From Arachis hypogaea (taxonomy: Eukaryota; Streptophyta; Magnoliopsida; Fabales; Fabaceae): a stretch of 64,000 bases of DNA. The stretch spans positions 72,559,649 to 72,623,648 of the forward strand of contig NC_092039.1 of assembly GCF_003086295.3 (NCBI RefSeq), given 5' to 3'. Of this stretch, positions 23,050 to 32,764 are shown in pieces; within the stretch, counting starts at the first letter, position 1; each line of letters begins with the position of its first letter. Below the pieces are notes generated by a model. That model was not told where the DNA came from, made no database searches, and saw nothing but the letters and a program-made list of their open reading frames with translations. Both the position numbers and the translations under genes were made by a program.

Positions 23050-24470
23050 TTGTTCGAGTTTGGACAATTGACAGTTCATCTTGTTGTTCGAGTTTCCAAA
23101 ATTTATTTTTGAAAAATAAAAAAATAAATAAAATCATAAAAACCAAAAAAATTGTGTTTCTTGTTTGAGTATAGAGTCAAGTTTTGAGTTTGGTGTCAAT
23201 TGCATGCTTGTATTTTCCTAAAATTTTCGAAAATTTCATGCATAGTGTTCTTCATGATCTTCAAGTTGTTCTTAGTAAGTCTTCTTGTTTGATCTTCATA
23301 TTTTCTTATTTTGTGTCTTTTCTTGTTTTTCATATGCATTGTTTAACTCTTAGAGTCTAAATATAAAAAATTTCTAAGTTTGATGTTTTGCATGTTTTTC
23401 TTTTCTTTAAAATTTTTCAAAAATAAGTTCTTGATGTTCATCATGATCTTCAAAGTGTTCTTAGTGTTCATTTTCACATTCATAGTGTTCTTGCATGCAT
23501 CATTTGTTTTAATCCAAAATTTTTATGTGTTGAGTCATTTTGTGGTTTTTCTCTATCCTCATTAAAAATTCAAAAATAAAAAAATATCTTTTCCTTATTT
23601 CACTCATAAACTTCAAAATCTTTGGGTTGATTTAGTCAAAAAATTTTAAAATTAGTTGTTTCTTGTTAGTCAAGTCAAGATTTCAATTTTTAAAAATCTT
23701 ATCTTTTCAAAACTTTTTCAAAAATCAAATCTTTTTCATTTTCTTTTATTTGTTCGAAAAATTTTTTAAATTAATTTTCAAATTCTTTTTCTTATCTTTA
23801 TTTCAAATCTTCAAAAACTTTACTAACAATTAATGTGATTGATTCAAAAATTTCAAGTTTGTTACTTTCTTGTTAAGAAAGGTTCAACCTTTAAATTCTA
23901 GAATCATATCTTTTAGTTTCTTGTTAGTCAAGTCATTAACTTTAATTTTCAAAATCAAGTCTTTCTAAATTTCTTTTTCAAATCTTTTTCAAAATAAATT
24001 TCAAACATATCTTTTTTCAAATCATATCTTTTTCAAACTTTAATTTCAAAATATCTTTTTCTAACTTCTTATCTTTTTAAAACTAATTTCAAAATCTTTT
24101 TTCAAAACAACCTAACTAAATTCTCTCTCTTCTAATTTTCGAAAATTACCTTCCTCTTTTTCAAAAATCATTTTATTTAACTAATTGTTTTAATTTTAAT
24201 TTTATTTCTTTTCTTAATTTTCGAAAATCACTAACCATTTTTAAAAATAATTTTCAAAATTCTCTCCCTCTCATCTCTTTCTATTTATTTTATTTATCTA
24301 CTAACACTTCTCTTCTACTCATAATTCGAACCTTCTCTTCTCTCTGTGTTTGGATTTTCCCTCTTCTCTCTTCTCATCCTTCTATTACTCTTCTCATCTA
24401 CTCACATAAAGGAATCTCAATATTGTGACAAAGAGAATTCCTCTTCCTTTTTTGTCCTCTTCTTTTTCAT
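23050..24470 (+). other. Leader of element E
   Basis: A 1.4-kb T-rich untranslated leader with CTTTTTCAAA words repeated many times and TTTTCGAAAA palindromes at 23224, 24136 and 24218. Short frames here are chance. The leader of G (51473-52900, other strand) is the homologue. Confidence 0.7.
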
Positions 24471-26761
24471 ATGAGCAGGAGCAAGGACAAGGACTCTGAA
24501 GAAGCTAAGAGAAGCTAAAGCACAACAATCCAGAGAAAACCTTACAGAGAATCTCAAAAAAGAAAGAGACATGGCCAAACCCAACAACAATGCAAGGAAG
24601 ATGCTTAGTGACTTTACTGCACCAAATTCTAACTTCCATGGAAGAAGCATCTCAATGACTGCCATTGGAGCAAACAACTTTGAGCTAAAGCCTCAATTAG
24701 TTTCTCTGATGCAACAGAATTGCAAGTTTCATGGACTTCCATCAGAAGATCCTTTTCAGTTCTTAACTAAATTTATGCAGACTGTGATACTATTAAGACC
24801 AACGGAGTTGATCCTGAGGTCTATAAGCTTATGCTTTTCCCTTTTGCTGTAAGAGAGAGAGCTAGAACATGGTTAGATTCTCAACCTAGAGATAGCCTGA
24901 ACTCTTGGGATAAGTTGGTCACAGCTTTCTTAGCCAAGTTCTTTCCTACTCAAAAGCTGAGCAAGCTTAGAATGGATGTTCAAACCATCAGACAGAAAGA
25001 AGGTGAATCCCTCTATGAAGCTTGGAAAAGATACAAGCAACTGACCAAAAAGTGTCCTTCTGACATGCTTTCAGAATAGACCATCCTGGATATATTCTAT
25101 GATGGTCTGTCTGAATTGTCTAAGATGTTATTGGACCATTCTGCAAGTGGATCTATTCACCTGAAGAAAACGCCTGTAGAAGCTCAGGAACTCATTGACA
25201 TGGTTGTAAATAACTAGTTCATGTACACTTTTGAAAGGAATTCTGTGAGTAATGGGATGCCTCAGAGGAAGGGAGTTCTTGAAATTGATGCTCTGAATGC
25301 CATATTGGCTTAGAACAAAATGTTGACTCAACAAGTCAATTTGATTTCTCAAAGTCTGAATGGATTGCAAAATGCATCCAACAATACTAAAGAAGCATAT
25401 TCTGAAGAAGAAGCTTATGATCCTGAGAACCCTGCAATGCCAGAGGTAAATTACATGGGTGAAGCCTATGGAAACACCTATAATCCCTCATGGAGAAATC
25501 ATCCAAATTTCTCATGAAAGGATCAAAAAAAGCCTCAACAAGGCTTTAATAATGGTGGAAGAAACAGGATTAGCAATAGCAAGCCTTTTCCATCATCCTC
25601 TTAGCAACAGATAGAGAATTCTGAGCAGAACCCCTCTAGCTTAGCAAACATAGTCTCTGATTTATCTAAGGCCAATCTAAGTTTCACGAATGAAATAAGA
25701 TCCTCCATTAGAAATTTGGAGGCACAAGTGGGCCAGCTGAGTAAAAGATTCACTAAAACTCCTCCTAGTACTCTCCCAAGCAATACAGAAGAGAATCCAA
25801 AAAGAGAGTGCAAGGCCATAACCTTACTTGGTGTGGCCGAACCTAGAAAGGAGGAGGAAGACATGAGTCCCAGTGAGGAAGACCTCATGGGATGTCCTCT
25901 GGACAAAAAGGAGTTCCCATTTGAGGAACCTACGGAATCTGAGGCTCATCTAGAGACTATAGAGATTCCATTGAACCTACTTCTGCCATTCATAAGCTCT
26001 GATGACTATTCCTCCTCCAAAGAGGATGAAGATATTACCGAAGAGCAAGTTGCTAAGTACCTTGGAGTAATCATAAAGCTGAATGCCAAGTTATTTAGTA
26101 ATGAGACTTGGGTGGATGAACCCCCTTGCTCACCAATGAACTGAATGACTTGGTTAGAAAGACATTACCTCAAAAGAAACAGGATCCTGGTAAATTCTTA
26201 ATTCCCTTAACCATAGGCACCATGACTTTTGAGAAGGCTTTGTGTGACCCGGGGTCAGGCATAAACTTAATGCCACTCTCTGTAATGGAGAAACTGGGAA
26301 TCTTTGAGGTACAAGCTGCCAAATTCTCATTAGAGATGGCAGACAAATCCATGAAAAAGGCTTATGGACAGGTAGAAGATGTGCTAGTAAAGGTCAAAGG
26401 CCTTTACATCCCTGCTGATTTCATAATCCTAGACACTGGGAAGGATGAGGATGAATCCATCATCCTTGGCAAACCTTTCCTAGCCACAGCAAAAGCTGTG
26501 ATTGATGTTGGCAGAGGAGAGTTGATCCTTCAATTGAATGAGGACTACCTTGTGTTTAAAACTCAAGAATCTCCCTCTATAACCATGGAAAGGAAGCAAG
26601 GAAAGCTTCTCTCAATGCAGAGTCAAACAAAGCCCCCACAGTCAAACTCTAAGTTTGGTATTGGGAGGCCACAACCAAACTCTAAGTTTGGTGTTGAACC
26701 CCCACATTCAAACTCTAAGTTTGGTGTTGGGAGGCCCCAACAATGCTCTGAACATCTGTGA
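24471..26761 (+). pseudogene. gag-protease of element E, broken
   Basis: The frame starts MSRSKDKDSEE at 24471 and soon shifts. The main frame then runs to about 26120 through five in-frame stops (25077, 25215, 25311, 25515, 25602). A one-base loss in a C-run near 26120 shifts it into the protease (to 26761). Gag words are FELKPQLVSLMQQNCKF, FPFAVRERARTWLDSQPRDS, FFPTQKLSKLRMDVQ and NLEAQVGQLSK. The protease motif ALCDPGSGINLMPLS has catalytic Asp at 26246, with Pro where relatives have Leu. The C-terminus holds three NSKFG repeats (26641-26730). Each of the five stops corresponds to CAG or TGG in the copy in G. Confidence 0.88.
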
Positions 26762-26779
26762 AGCTCCATGAGAGCTCAC

Positions 26780-26827
26780 TGTCAAGCTATTGACATTAAA
26801 GAAGTGCTTATTGGGAGGGAACCCAAT
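26780..26827 (+). ncRNA. Double hairpin of element E
   Basis: Hairpin 1 is TGTCA-AGCTAT-TGACA (26780-26795). Hairpin 2 is ATTGGG-AGGGAA-CCCAAT (26810-26827). The spacing is 14 bases as in B, D and G. The outer pair of hairpin 2 is A-T where B and D have G-C. Confidence 0.65.
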
Positions 26828-26975
26828 TTTATTTATCTATGTTATTTTCTTTTTTTTTAGGTTGATGATCATGTGGAGTCACAAAAACAACTGCAAAAAT
26901 TAAAGAAAAATAAAAAATAGTATTAAAAATAGCACACCTTGGAAGAGAAACTTACTGGTGTTCAAGGGTAGCAGA

Positions 26976-27183
26976 ATGGGCGTTTAACGCCCAGTCTGGC
27001 ACCATTCTGGGCGTTAAAGCCAGAAAGAAGCACCAGACTGGCGTTAAACGCCAGAAAGAAGCAACAAACTAGCGTTAAACGCCAGAAACAGGTTGCAGCT
27101 TGGCATTTAATGCCAGGAAATGAATAAAAGCTGGCGTTTAATGCCAGAAACAAGCAGCATTCTAGCGTTAAATGCCAGGATTG
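26976..27183. repeat. 31-bp palindrome array of element E
   Basis: Seven units centred near 26986, 27016, 27046, 27076, 27106, 27139 and 27169, for example CTGGCGTTAAACGCCAG. Some units have both arms decayed symmetrically (GGCATTTAATGCC). The array lies between the double hairpin and the ORF2 leader. Confidence 0.85.
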
Positions 27184-27303
27184 CACACTAAGGGCATTTA
27201 CACGCCTAATTGGAGCAGGGATGACAAATCCTTGACCCCTCAAGATCTGTGTGATGTACGGAAAATAATCTGACACAAAACTCACCGGCAAGTGCACCGG
27301 GTC

Positions 27304-29336
27304 TGATGACAAGTCATCATATACCCATTTCTCAAGCTAATTTCACTTGTTTCACTAGTTTTTATGCACTTTCTTGCACCATAAGTAAGCAATTTAGAGT
27401 GGAATTGCATGTTTTATTTGAATCAATCAACCACCACTTAAATGATGCTAAATCATGAGGTTTAAGCTAAATTTAATTGAATTTTAATTGATTTATAAAC
27501 CTTGTGAATTTAGTGATACTTTGATTGGTTGATTTGATTATTTGTAGGTGAAGAAAAGAAGAAAAGAAGGAAGCGTGGCCTAAGAAAGCGTGGCCCAAGG
27601 AAGAAAAGAATGTAGCGCATGGAAGGGAGGAAGCCACATTGCCCTCCACGAGAGCACACTGCCCTCCAAGGGAGCACAACAATGAACCAAGCATTCAAGG
27701 CTTCACTGCCCTGCCCTCCTTGAGGGCGGAGCACAATTCTAGGCCAAGAAACAAAGGAAGGAAAAATTTTGCCCTACCCCCCTCAAGAGCAATATCGGGC
27801 TCTCACCAAAATAAATCAAGGGAAATTGTCTCCAAGTGCCACCCATGGGTTTCGAACCCAAGAACAAGAAGGAAAGAAGTAGCGCTCAAATACAAGGAAA
27901 ACAAGCAAAAATTGGTTTGTTTTCAACCTCCAAGGATCGAACATAGCACCTTGAGGAAGCAAAGAACTAGGCGCTACTTTGGTGCCAAGGAACCCAAAGA
28001 AGAAATGCAACAAAAAGCCATCCAGCAAGGTTCGAACCTAGGACCTCACCCAAGGACAAGGAAAGCCTGCGCTGCCCTGCCCTTGTGGAGGGCATGGCAG
28101 CATTTCTTGGTGCATGGCACACAAATTGGCACGGCCAGAAGCTTGGGCGCGCGCAGCTTGGACGCACGGGAAGGGAGGCAAGGCGCACCATGGCAACATT
28201 GCCCTGCCCTCCACAACGGCAGGGTAGCATCCTGATTTCCTCTTCCACACTTGGCACGTAACATGCTTCATCACACAATTTCCCTGCTCTGCCCTCCACA
28301 AGGGCAAGGCAGCCTCTTGGGAGCAACATGGGCTGAATTTCACTCAAAAATCCAACTTAATTCATTTCTTCACCAAATCAAAAAGCCCACTCAAAATTCT
28401 TAGATCCAAAATAGAAAGTGTATAAATAGGTGTTAGTTAGGATTAGATGGGGAGTTCTTGGGTGTTTATGAGAGCTTATTTCATTTTGAATTTTCATCCT
28501 TAGTCACTTGAGAGCACTTTCTATTTTTCTATTTTTCTGCAAACTTGTCTGGAGAATTGGAGGAGAGAATTCACTTCTTCTTCCTCTGTTCATTTTGTTT
28601 TCTTTACTGGGTTTTGTTGAGTCTTGAGTGTGAAGAATTGAGGAACTTCTGTCTCAATCTCCATCCAAGATCTCTTTGATTTTTCTTACTGCATAATTGA
28701 GTTAAATTCTATTTCCTTCACTGCTGCAATCTTTAATTTCTCTTTAATTACTTTGTTAACTTGGATCTGGGAAGGCAATTGAGATCTAGCCTCTGCTATC
28801 TAGTCTCTGAAGTCCTGAGATCTGATTCTCTCTTTTAGGTTCTTCTGTTGAACCACTGCTGCATTCAAATTTCCATTTCTGTTTGAAGATCTAGTCAATT
28901 TCAATTTATCTCTTGTTTAGTTAATTGTTGCAAATTAATTTCCCTTGCTTAAATTCTGCATTCCCAGTCCTCAAATCCCTTTTCCATTCAAGCAATTTAT
29001 ATTTCTTGCAATTTAAGTTACTGCAATTTACATTTCTTGCACTTTAAGTTTCAGTCATTTAGTTTCTTGTTCTTTAAGATTCAGTGCCTTTACTTTCAAG
29101 TCTCTTTAATTTCTACAAATTATCCCTCTCCCTTTACATTTCCTGCTATTTACATACTGTTGGAAACAAAATCACTCAACCAATACGTAATTCGCTTGAC
29201 TAAATCAACCACTAAACTAAAATTGCTCAATCCTTTAATCCCTGTGGGATCGACCTCACTCCCGTGAGTTTTATTACTTAATGTGACCCGGTACACTTGC
29301 CGGTGAGTTTTGTGTTGGATCGTTTTCCACACATCA
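27304..29336 (+). mobile_element. Plus-strand solo LTR inside the minus-strand solo LTR (2033 bp)
   Basis: It starts TGATGACAAGTCATC and ends CCACACATCA. It is flanked by GGGTC at 27299-27303 and 29337-29341. It lies near the 3' end of the host LTR, so the two form a large inverted repeat. U3 carries palindromes built on TGCCCTGCCCT/AGGGCAGGGCA instead of the GCTCAGCTCA words of its host. Confidence 0.92.
28421..28428 (+). promoter_or_regulatory. TATA box, plus-strand solo LTR
   Basis: TATAAATA after GAAAGTG, conserved with the LTRs of D. Confidence 0.6.
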
Positions 29337-30215
29337 GGGTCGCATCAAGTAATAAAACTCACGGGAGTGAGGTCGATCCTACATGGATTGAAGGATTGAG
29401 CAATTTTAGTTTAGTGGTTGATTTAGTCAAGCAAATCAAGTATTGGTTGAGTTATTTGTAATTGGCAGAAACTAAATTTCATGAAATTGTAAAGGGAGAA
29501 GGGCAATTGCAGTAAATTAAAGAGAAATCGAAGTAAATAAGCTGAATCTTAAAGAACAAGTAAATGAAATTGCATAAACTTGGATTGCAAGAAATGTAAA
29601 TGGCTGAAGCTTAGAGTGCAAGAAATGTAAATTGCTTGAATCATAAAAAGAATCGGGAATTGGAATTGCAGAATTTGAACAAGATAGAAATAAATTGCAA
29701 CCAGTAGAAGAACTAAATATGAATTTAAGTATAATAGATCTCAAACAGAAAGATAAAAATGCTTGTAGAATGAAAATAGAAAATGACTGATGCTAAATTG
29801 CAGCAAATTAAAAAGAGGTTGTAGATCTCATGAGTGGAAGAGACTAGAAAACAAGTCTAGATCTCAAATCCTTCCTTGATCCAACAAGAACAATTGCAAA
29901 AGAAGTAAGGAAAAATAAATTGCAGAACTAAAGAGAAGATGAAGTAGTAAACAGAAATTGAAATTCAATTATGCAGAAAGAGTAAACAAGAGATCTCAAG
30001 GTGAGATTGAAACAGAAGTTCTTCAATTCTTCACCCAAGATTCAAAGCAAGAAAATTAAAGAGTGCTCAAGCAAGAACAAGGAAGAAGAGAGATCAATTC
30101 TCCTTCCCAATTCTTTAAGATCTAAATTCAAAAGTAAAAGCTTAAAATGAAAATGAAAGTAAAAAGGAAAATTCAAAAGTGATTCTAGAGGTCCTAATTA
30201 CATCAAACTAGCTCC

Positions 30216-30223
30216 TATTTATA
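30216..30223 (-). promoter_or_regulatory. TATA box, minus-strand solo LTR
   Basis: TATTTATA on the plus strand (TATAAATA on the minus strand), preceded by GAAAGTG on that strand. Confidence 0.6.
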
Positions 30224-30337
30224 CACTTTCTATTCTTGGATTTTGGAATTTGGATGGGCTTTTGATTTGGTGAAGAAATGAATTAAGTTGGATTTTTAAT
30301 TCAATTTTCAGCCCATGAAGAATTTGGTTCCAAGAGG

Positions 30338-30935
30338 ATGCTCAGCTCAAAAGTTGAGCTGAGCATTGAGGCCTTGTGTGTGGGTTCCTTGTAGCGTGCA
30401 ATGTTGGGGAGGGTACCAGGGGAATGCTCAGCTCACAAAGTGAGCTGAGCATTGGTGCCTTGGTGCATGTCTTGTGCGCGCCTTATGCTCCTTGCCTTGT
30501 CATTTGTTGCGCGCTGCCTTCCCTTGGTCCGTGTCAATTCCTTGTGTGATGCACCATGTGTAGCGCTCAGCTCTCCAAGTGAGCTGAGCATTGAGGCATC
30601 CAAGGAAAGGTTCTTGGTTCGAAACTTGAGGGAAGTATGCGTTGTGCCATTTCCTTGGGTTTCATGTAGCGCCTTTGATCCTTACTTCCTCTAGGTGCTG
30701 AGTTCGAATCCTGGTGGTGGCATTTGGCCAATTTTTGGTTTGTTTTCTTTGTGAGTAGCGCTTCCTCACTCCCCTTGGTTCTTGGTTCGACTCTTGGAGA
30801 AGGTATTGGCAACTCATTTCCTTTGATTTTCTTTTGATGAATGCCCGATAATGCTCACTTGGTGAGTTGAGCATTGTTTTTCCCTTCCTTGTTTCTTTGC
30901 TTCAAATTGTGCTCAGCTCACAAAGTGAGCAGAGC
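30338..30935. repeat. Palindrome cluster in the minus-strand solo LTR
   Basis: There are five dyads. 30338-30366 has arms ATGCTCAGCTCAA and TTGAGCTGAGCAT. 30424-30452 has arms ATGCTCAGCTCAC and GTGAGCTGAGCAT. The others are 30565-30589, 30851-30874 and 30911-30935. The first two are perfect with 13-bp arms and 3-base centres. Confidence 0.8.
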
Positions 30936-31338
30936 ATTGTGCCTTGGTCCCTTGAGGGAAAATGTAGCGCTCCCTTGGTGAGCATGGTGCTCTTGGAGAG
31001 AGCTTCATGGTTTTCCTTCATTGTTGTGCCACACTTCTTCCTTCCTTGGGCCACGCTTCTTAAGCCACGCTTTCTTCTTTTCTTCTTTTCTTCACCTACA
31101 ATTAATCAAAACAACCAATCAAAGTATCACCAAATTCACAAGGTTCATAAATTATTAAAAATCAATTAAATTTAGCCTAAACCTCATGATTTAGCATCAA
31201 TTAGATGGTGGTTGTTTGATTCAAAGACGTCATGCATTTCCATTCCAAATTACTTACTTAGAATGCAAGAAAGTGCATAAAACCTGATGAAAACAAAGAA
31301 AAAGACTAGTGGAACTAGGCTAAGATGACTTGTCATCA

Positions 31339-31707
31339 CTGTGGACCCACAGGATCCCCACCTACCCCACCTCTCTCTCTCCTTCTCTCCCTCACACATC
31401 TCTATAAACACTCTACCCAAAATACCACTCACCAATCAAATCCTATCCTCTTCCCTATATTCTCTTCACCAATCACCTCCATATCTCTTCCCCAAAAACC
31501 CCTCCTACCTCACTTTCAAATTCAAACACTTTTTCCTCCCAAATCCACCCAATTCTATTCGGCTACTCTCCATCTCCTTCCCTATAAATACCCCACTTCA
31601 CTCCTTCATTTTTCACACATCACAAACACTCTCCTACCCCTTTGGCTGAACCTCTATCTCCCTCCATCTCCTTCATTTTCTTTTTCTTCCCCTTCTTTCT
31701 TTCTTCT
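31339..31707 (+). other. ORF2 leader of element E
   Basis: A C/T-rich untranslated stretch that matches the complement of 48090-48440 in G. The Pro/Ser/Leu frames across it are compositional. Confidence 0.6.
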
Positions 31708-31746
31708 TTTGCTCGAGGACGAGCAAACCTTTTAAGTTTGGTGTGG
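31708..31746 (+). promoter_or_regulatory. Pre-ORF2 hairpin and TTTAAGTTTGGTG word of E
   Basis: TTTGCTCG-AGGA-CGAGCAAA (31708-31727) is an 8-bp stem. It is followed by TTTAAGTTTGGTGTGG. This is the same arrangement as directly before 3' LTRs, but placed about 35 bases before the ORF2 start. Confidence 0.7.
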
Positions 31747-31781
31747 TAAAAGTATTACTTTTTGTTTTTCCATAACCATTT

Positions 31782-32050
31782 ATGGCAGCTAAGGCCAGAG
31801 AAACCTCTAGAAAGATGAAAGGGAAGGCAAAAGCTTCCACCTCCGAGTCATAGGAGATGGAGAGATTCATCTCAAAGGTCCATCAAGACCACTTCTATGA
31901 AGTTGTGGCCAAGAAAAAGGTGATCCCTATGCAATTCAGCTGGAATTGTCATAGAGGAAGACATCCTCATTGAAGGGGACAAACCCAGCACTAAAAAGAA
32001 GATGGAGCAAACAAGAGAGCCCACTCATGGACCTCAACAATAGCATGAGG
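31782..32050 (+). pseudogene. ORF2 remnant of element E
   Basis: The ATG at 31782 starts MAAKARETSRKMKGKAKAST, followed by a TAG at 31851 and then ERFISKVHQDHFYE. At about 31930 the sequence jumps to a later part of ORF2 (region of GGVIIDGDVSIEEDKP in G), so roughly 215 codons are deleted. Traces end near 32050. It is non-functional. Confidence 0.75.
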
Positions 32051-32728
32051 AATTCCCTCATCAAGAAATCCCTGAGCATTAAAACCAAAAGAAAGAAAAA
32101 GAAAGAAAAAGAAAAAAGAAAGGAAAAAAAGCAAGCAGAAAAAGCCAATAGCCCTTAAAACCAAAAGGCAAGGGTAAAAATGATCCAAGGCTTTGAGCAT
32201 TAACGGATAAGAGGGCCCAAGGAAATAAAGTCCAGGCCTAAGCGGCTAAATCAAGCTGTCCCTAACCATGTGCTTGTGGCATGAAGGCCCAAGTGAAAAG
32301 CTTGAGACTGAGTGGTTAAAGCCGTGATCCAAAGCAAAAGAGTGTGCTTAAGAACTCTGGACACCTCTAATTGGGGACTTTAGCAAAGCTGAGTCACAAT
32401 ATGAAAAGGTTCACCCAGTTATGTGTCTGTTGCATTTATGTATCCGGTGCTAATACTGGAAAACAAAGTGCTTAGGGCCATGGCCAAGACTCATAAAGTA
32501 GCTGTGTTCAAGAATTAACATAATGAACTAGAAGAATCAATAACACTATCTAAAATTCTGAGTTCCTATAGATGCCAATCATTCTGAATTTCAAAGGATA
32601 AAGTGAGATGCCAAAACTATTCAGAAGCAAAAAGCTACTAGTCCCACTCATCTAATTGGGACTAAGTTTCATTGATATTGTGAGATTCATTGTATATTAT
32701 CTTCTTTTTATTCTATTTTGTTTTTAGG
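32051..32728 (+). other. Element E 3' untranslated region
   Basis: Non-coding. 32085-32140 is an A/G tract (repeated AAAGAAAAAG). 32405-32490 is the shared 3' UTR module (GCATTTATGTATCCGG, TAATACTGGAAAACAAAG). It matches 45900-46450 of G on the other strand. Confidence 0.6.
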
Positions 32729-32764
32729 TGCTTGGGGACAAGCAACAATTTAAGTTTGGTATTG
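32729..32764 (+). promoter_or_regulatory. Pre-LTR hairpin and primer tract of E
   Basis: TGCTTG-GGGA-CAAGCA (32729-32744) is a 6-bp stem. It is followed by TTTAAGTTTGGTATTG and the 3' LTR. Confidence 0.7.

Larger units (their letters stand above)
27252..31338 (-). mobile_element. Minus-strand solo LTR inside E
   Basis: The outer LTR occupies 27252-27303 and 29342-31338 (about 2.05 kb without its insertion). It is flanked by CTGTG at 27247-27251 and 31339-31343. There is no internal domain or second LTR, so it is a solo LTR left by LTR-LTR recombination. It is of the D/B type, reading from TGATGACAAGTCATC at 31338 to its end at 27252. Confidence 0.92.

Noticed and set aside
27639..28347. Overlapping long frames on both strands in the plus solo LTR
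   Set aside because: They follow the G+C-rich palindromic U3 zone of a solo LTR. No known protein similarity and no conservation in the other LTRs.
30700..30711. tRNA or SINE with a B box
   Set aside because: The B-box-like word is good, but I found no A box or cloverleaf. It is kept only as a finding on repeated words.
31325..31735. Pro/Ser/Thr-rich 136-residue protein
   Set aside because: The C/T-rich leader before ORF2 gives this composition. The homologous region of G does not keep the frame.
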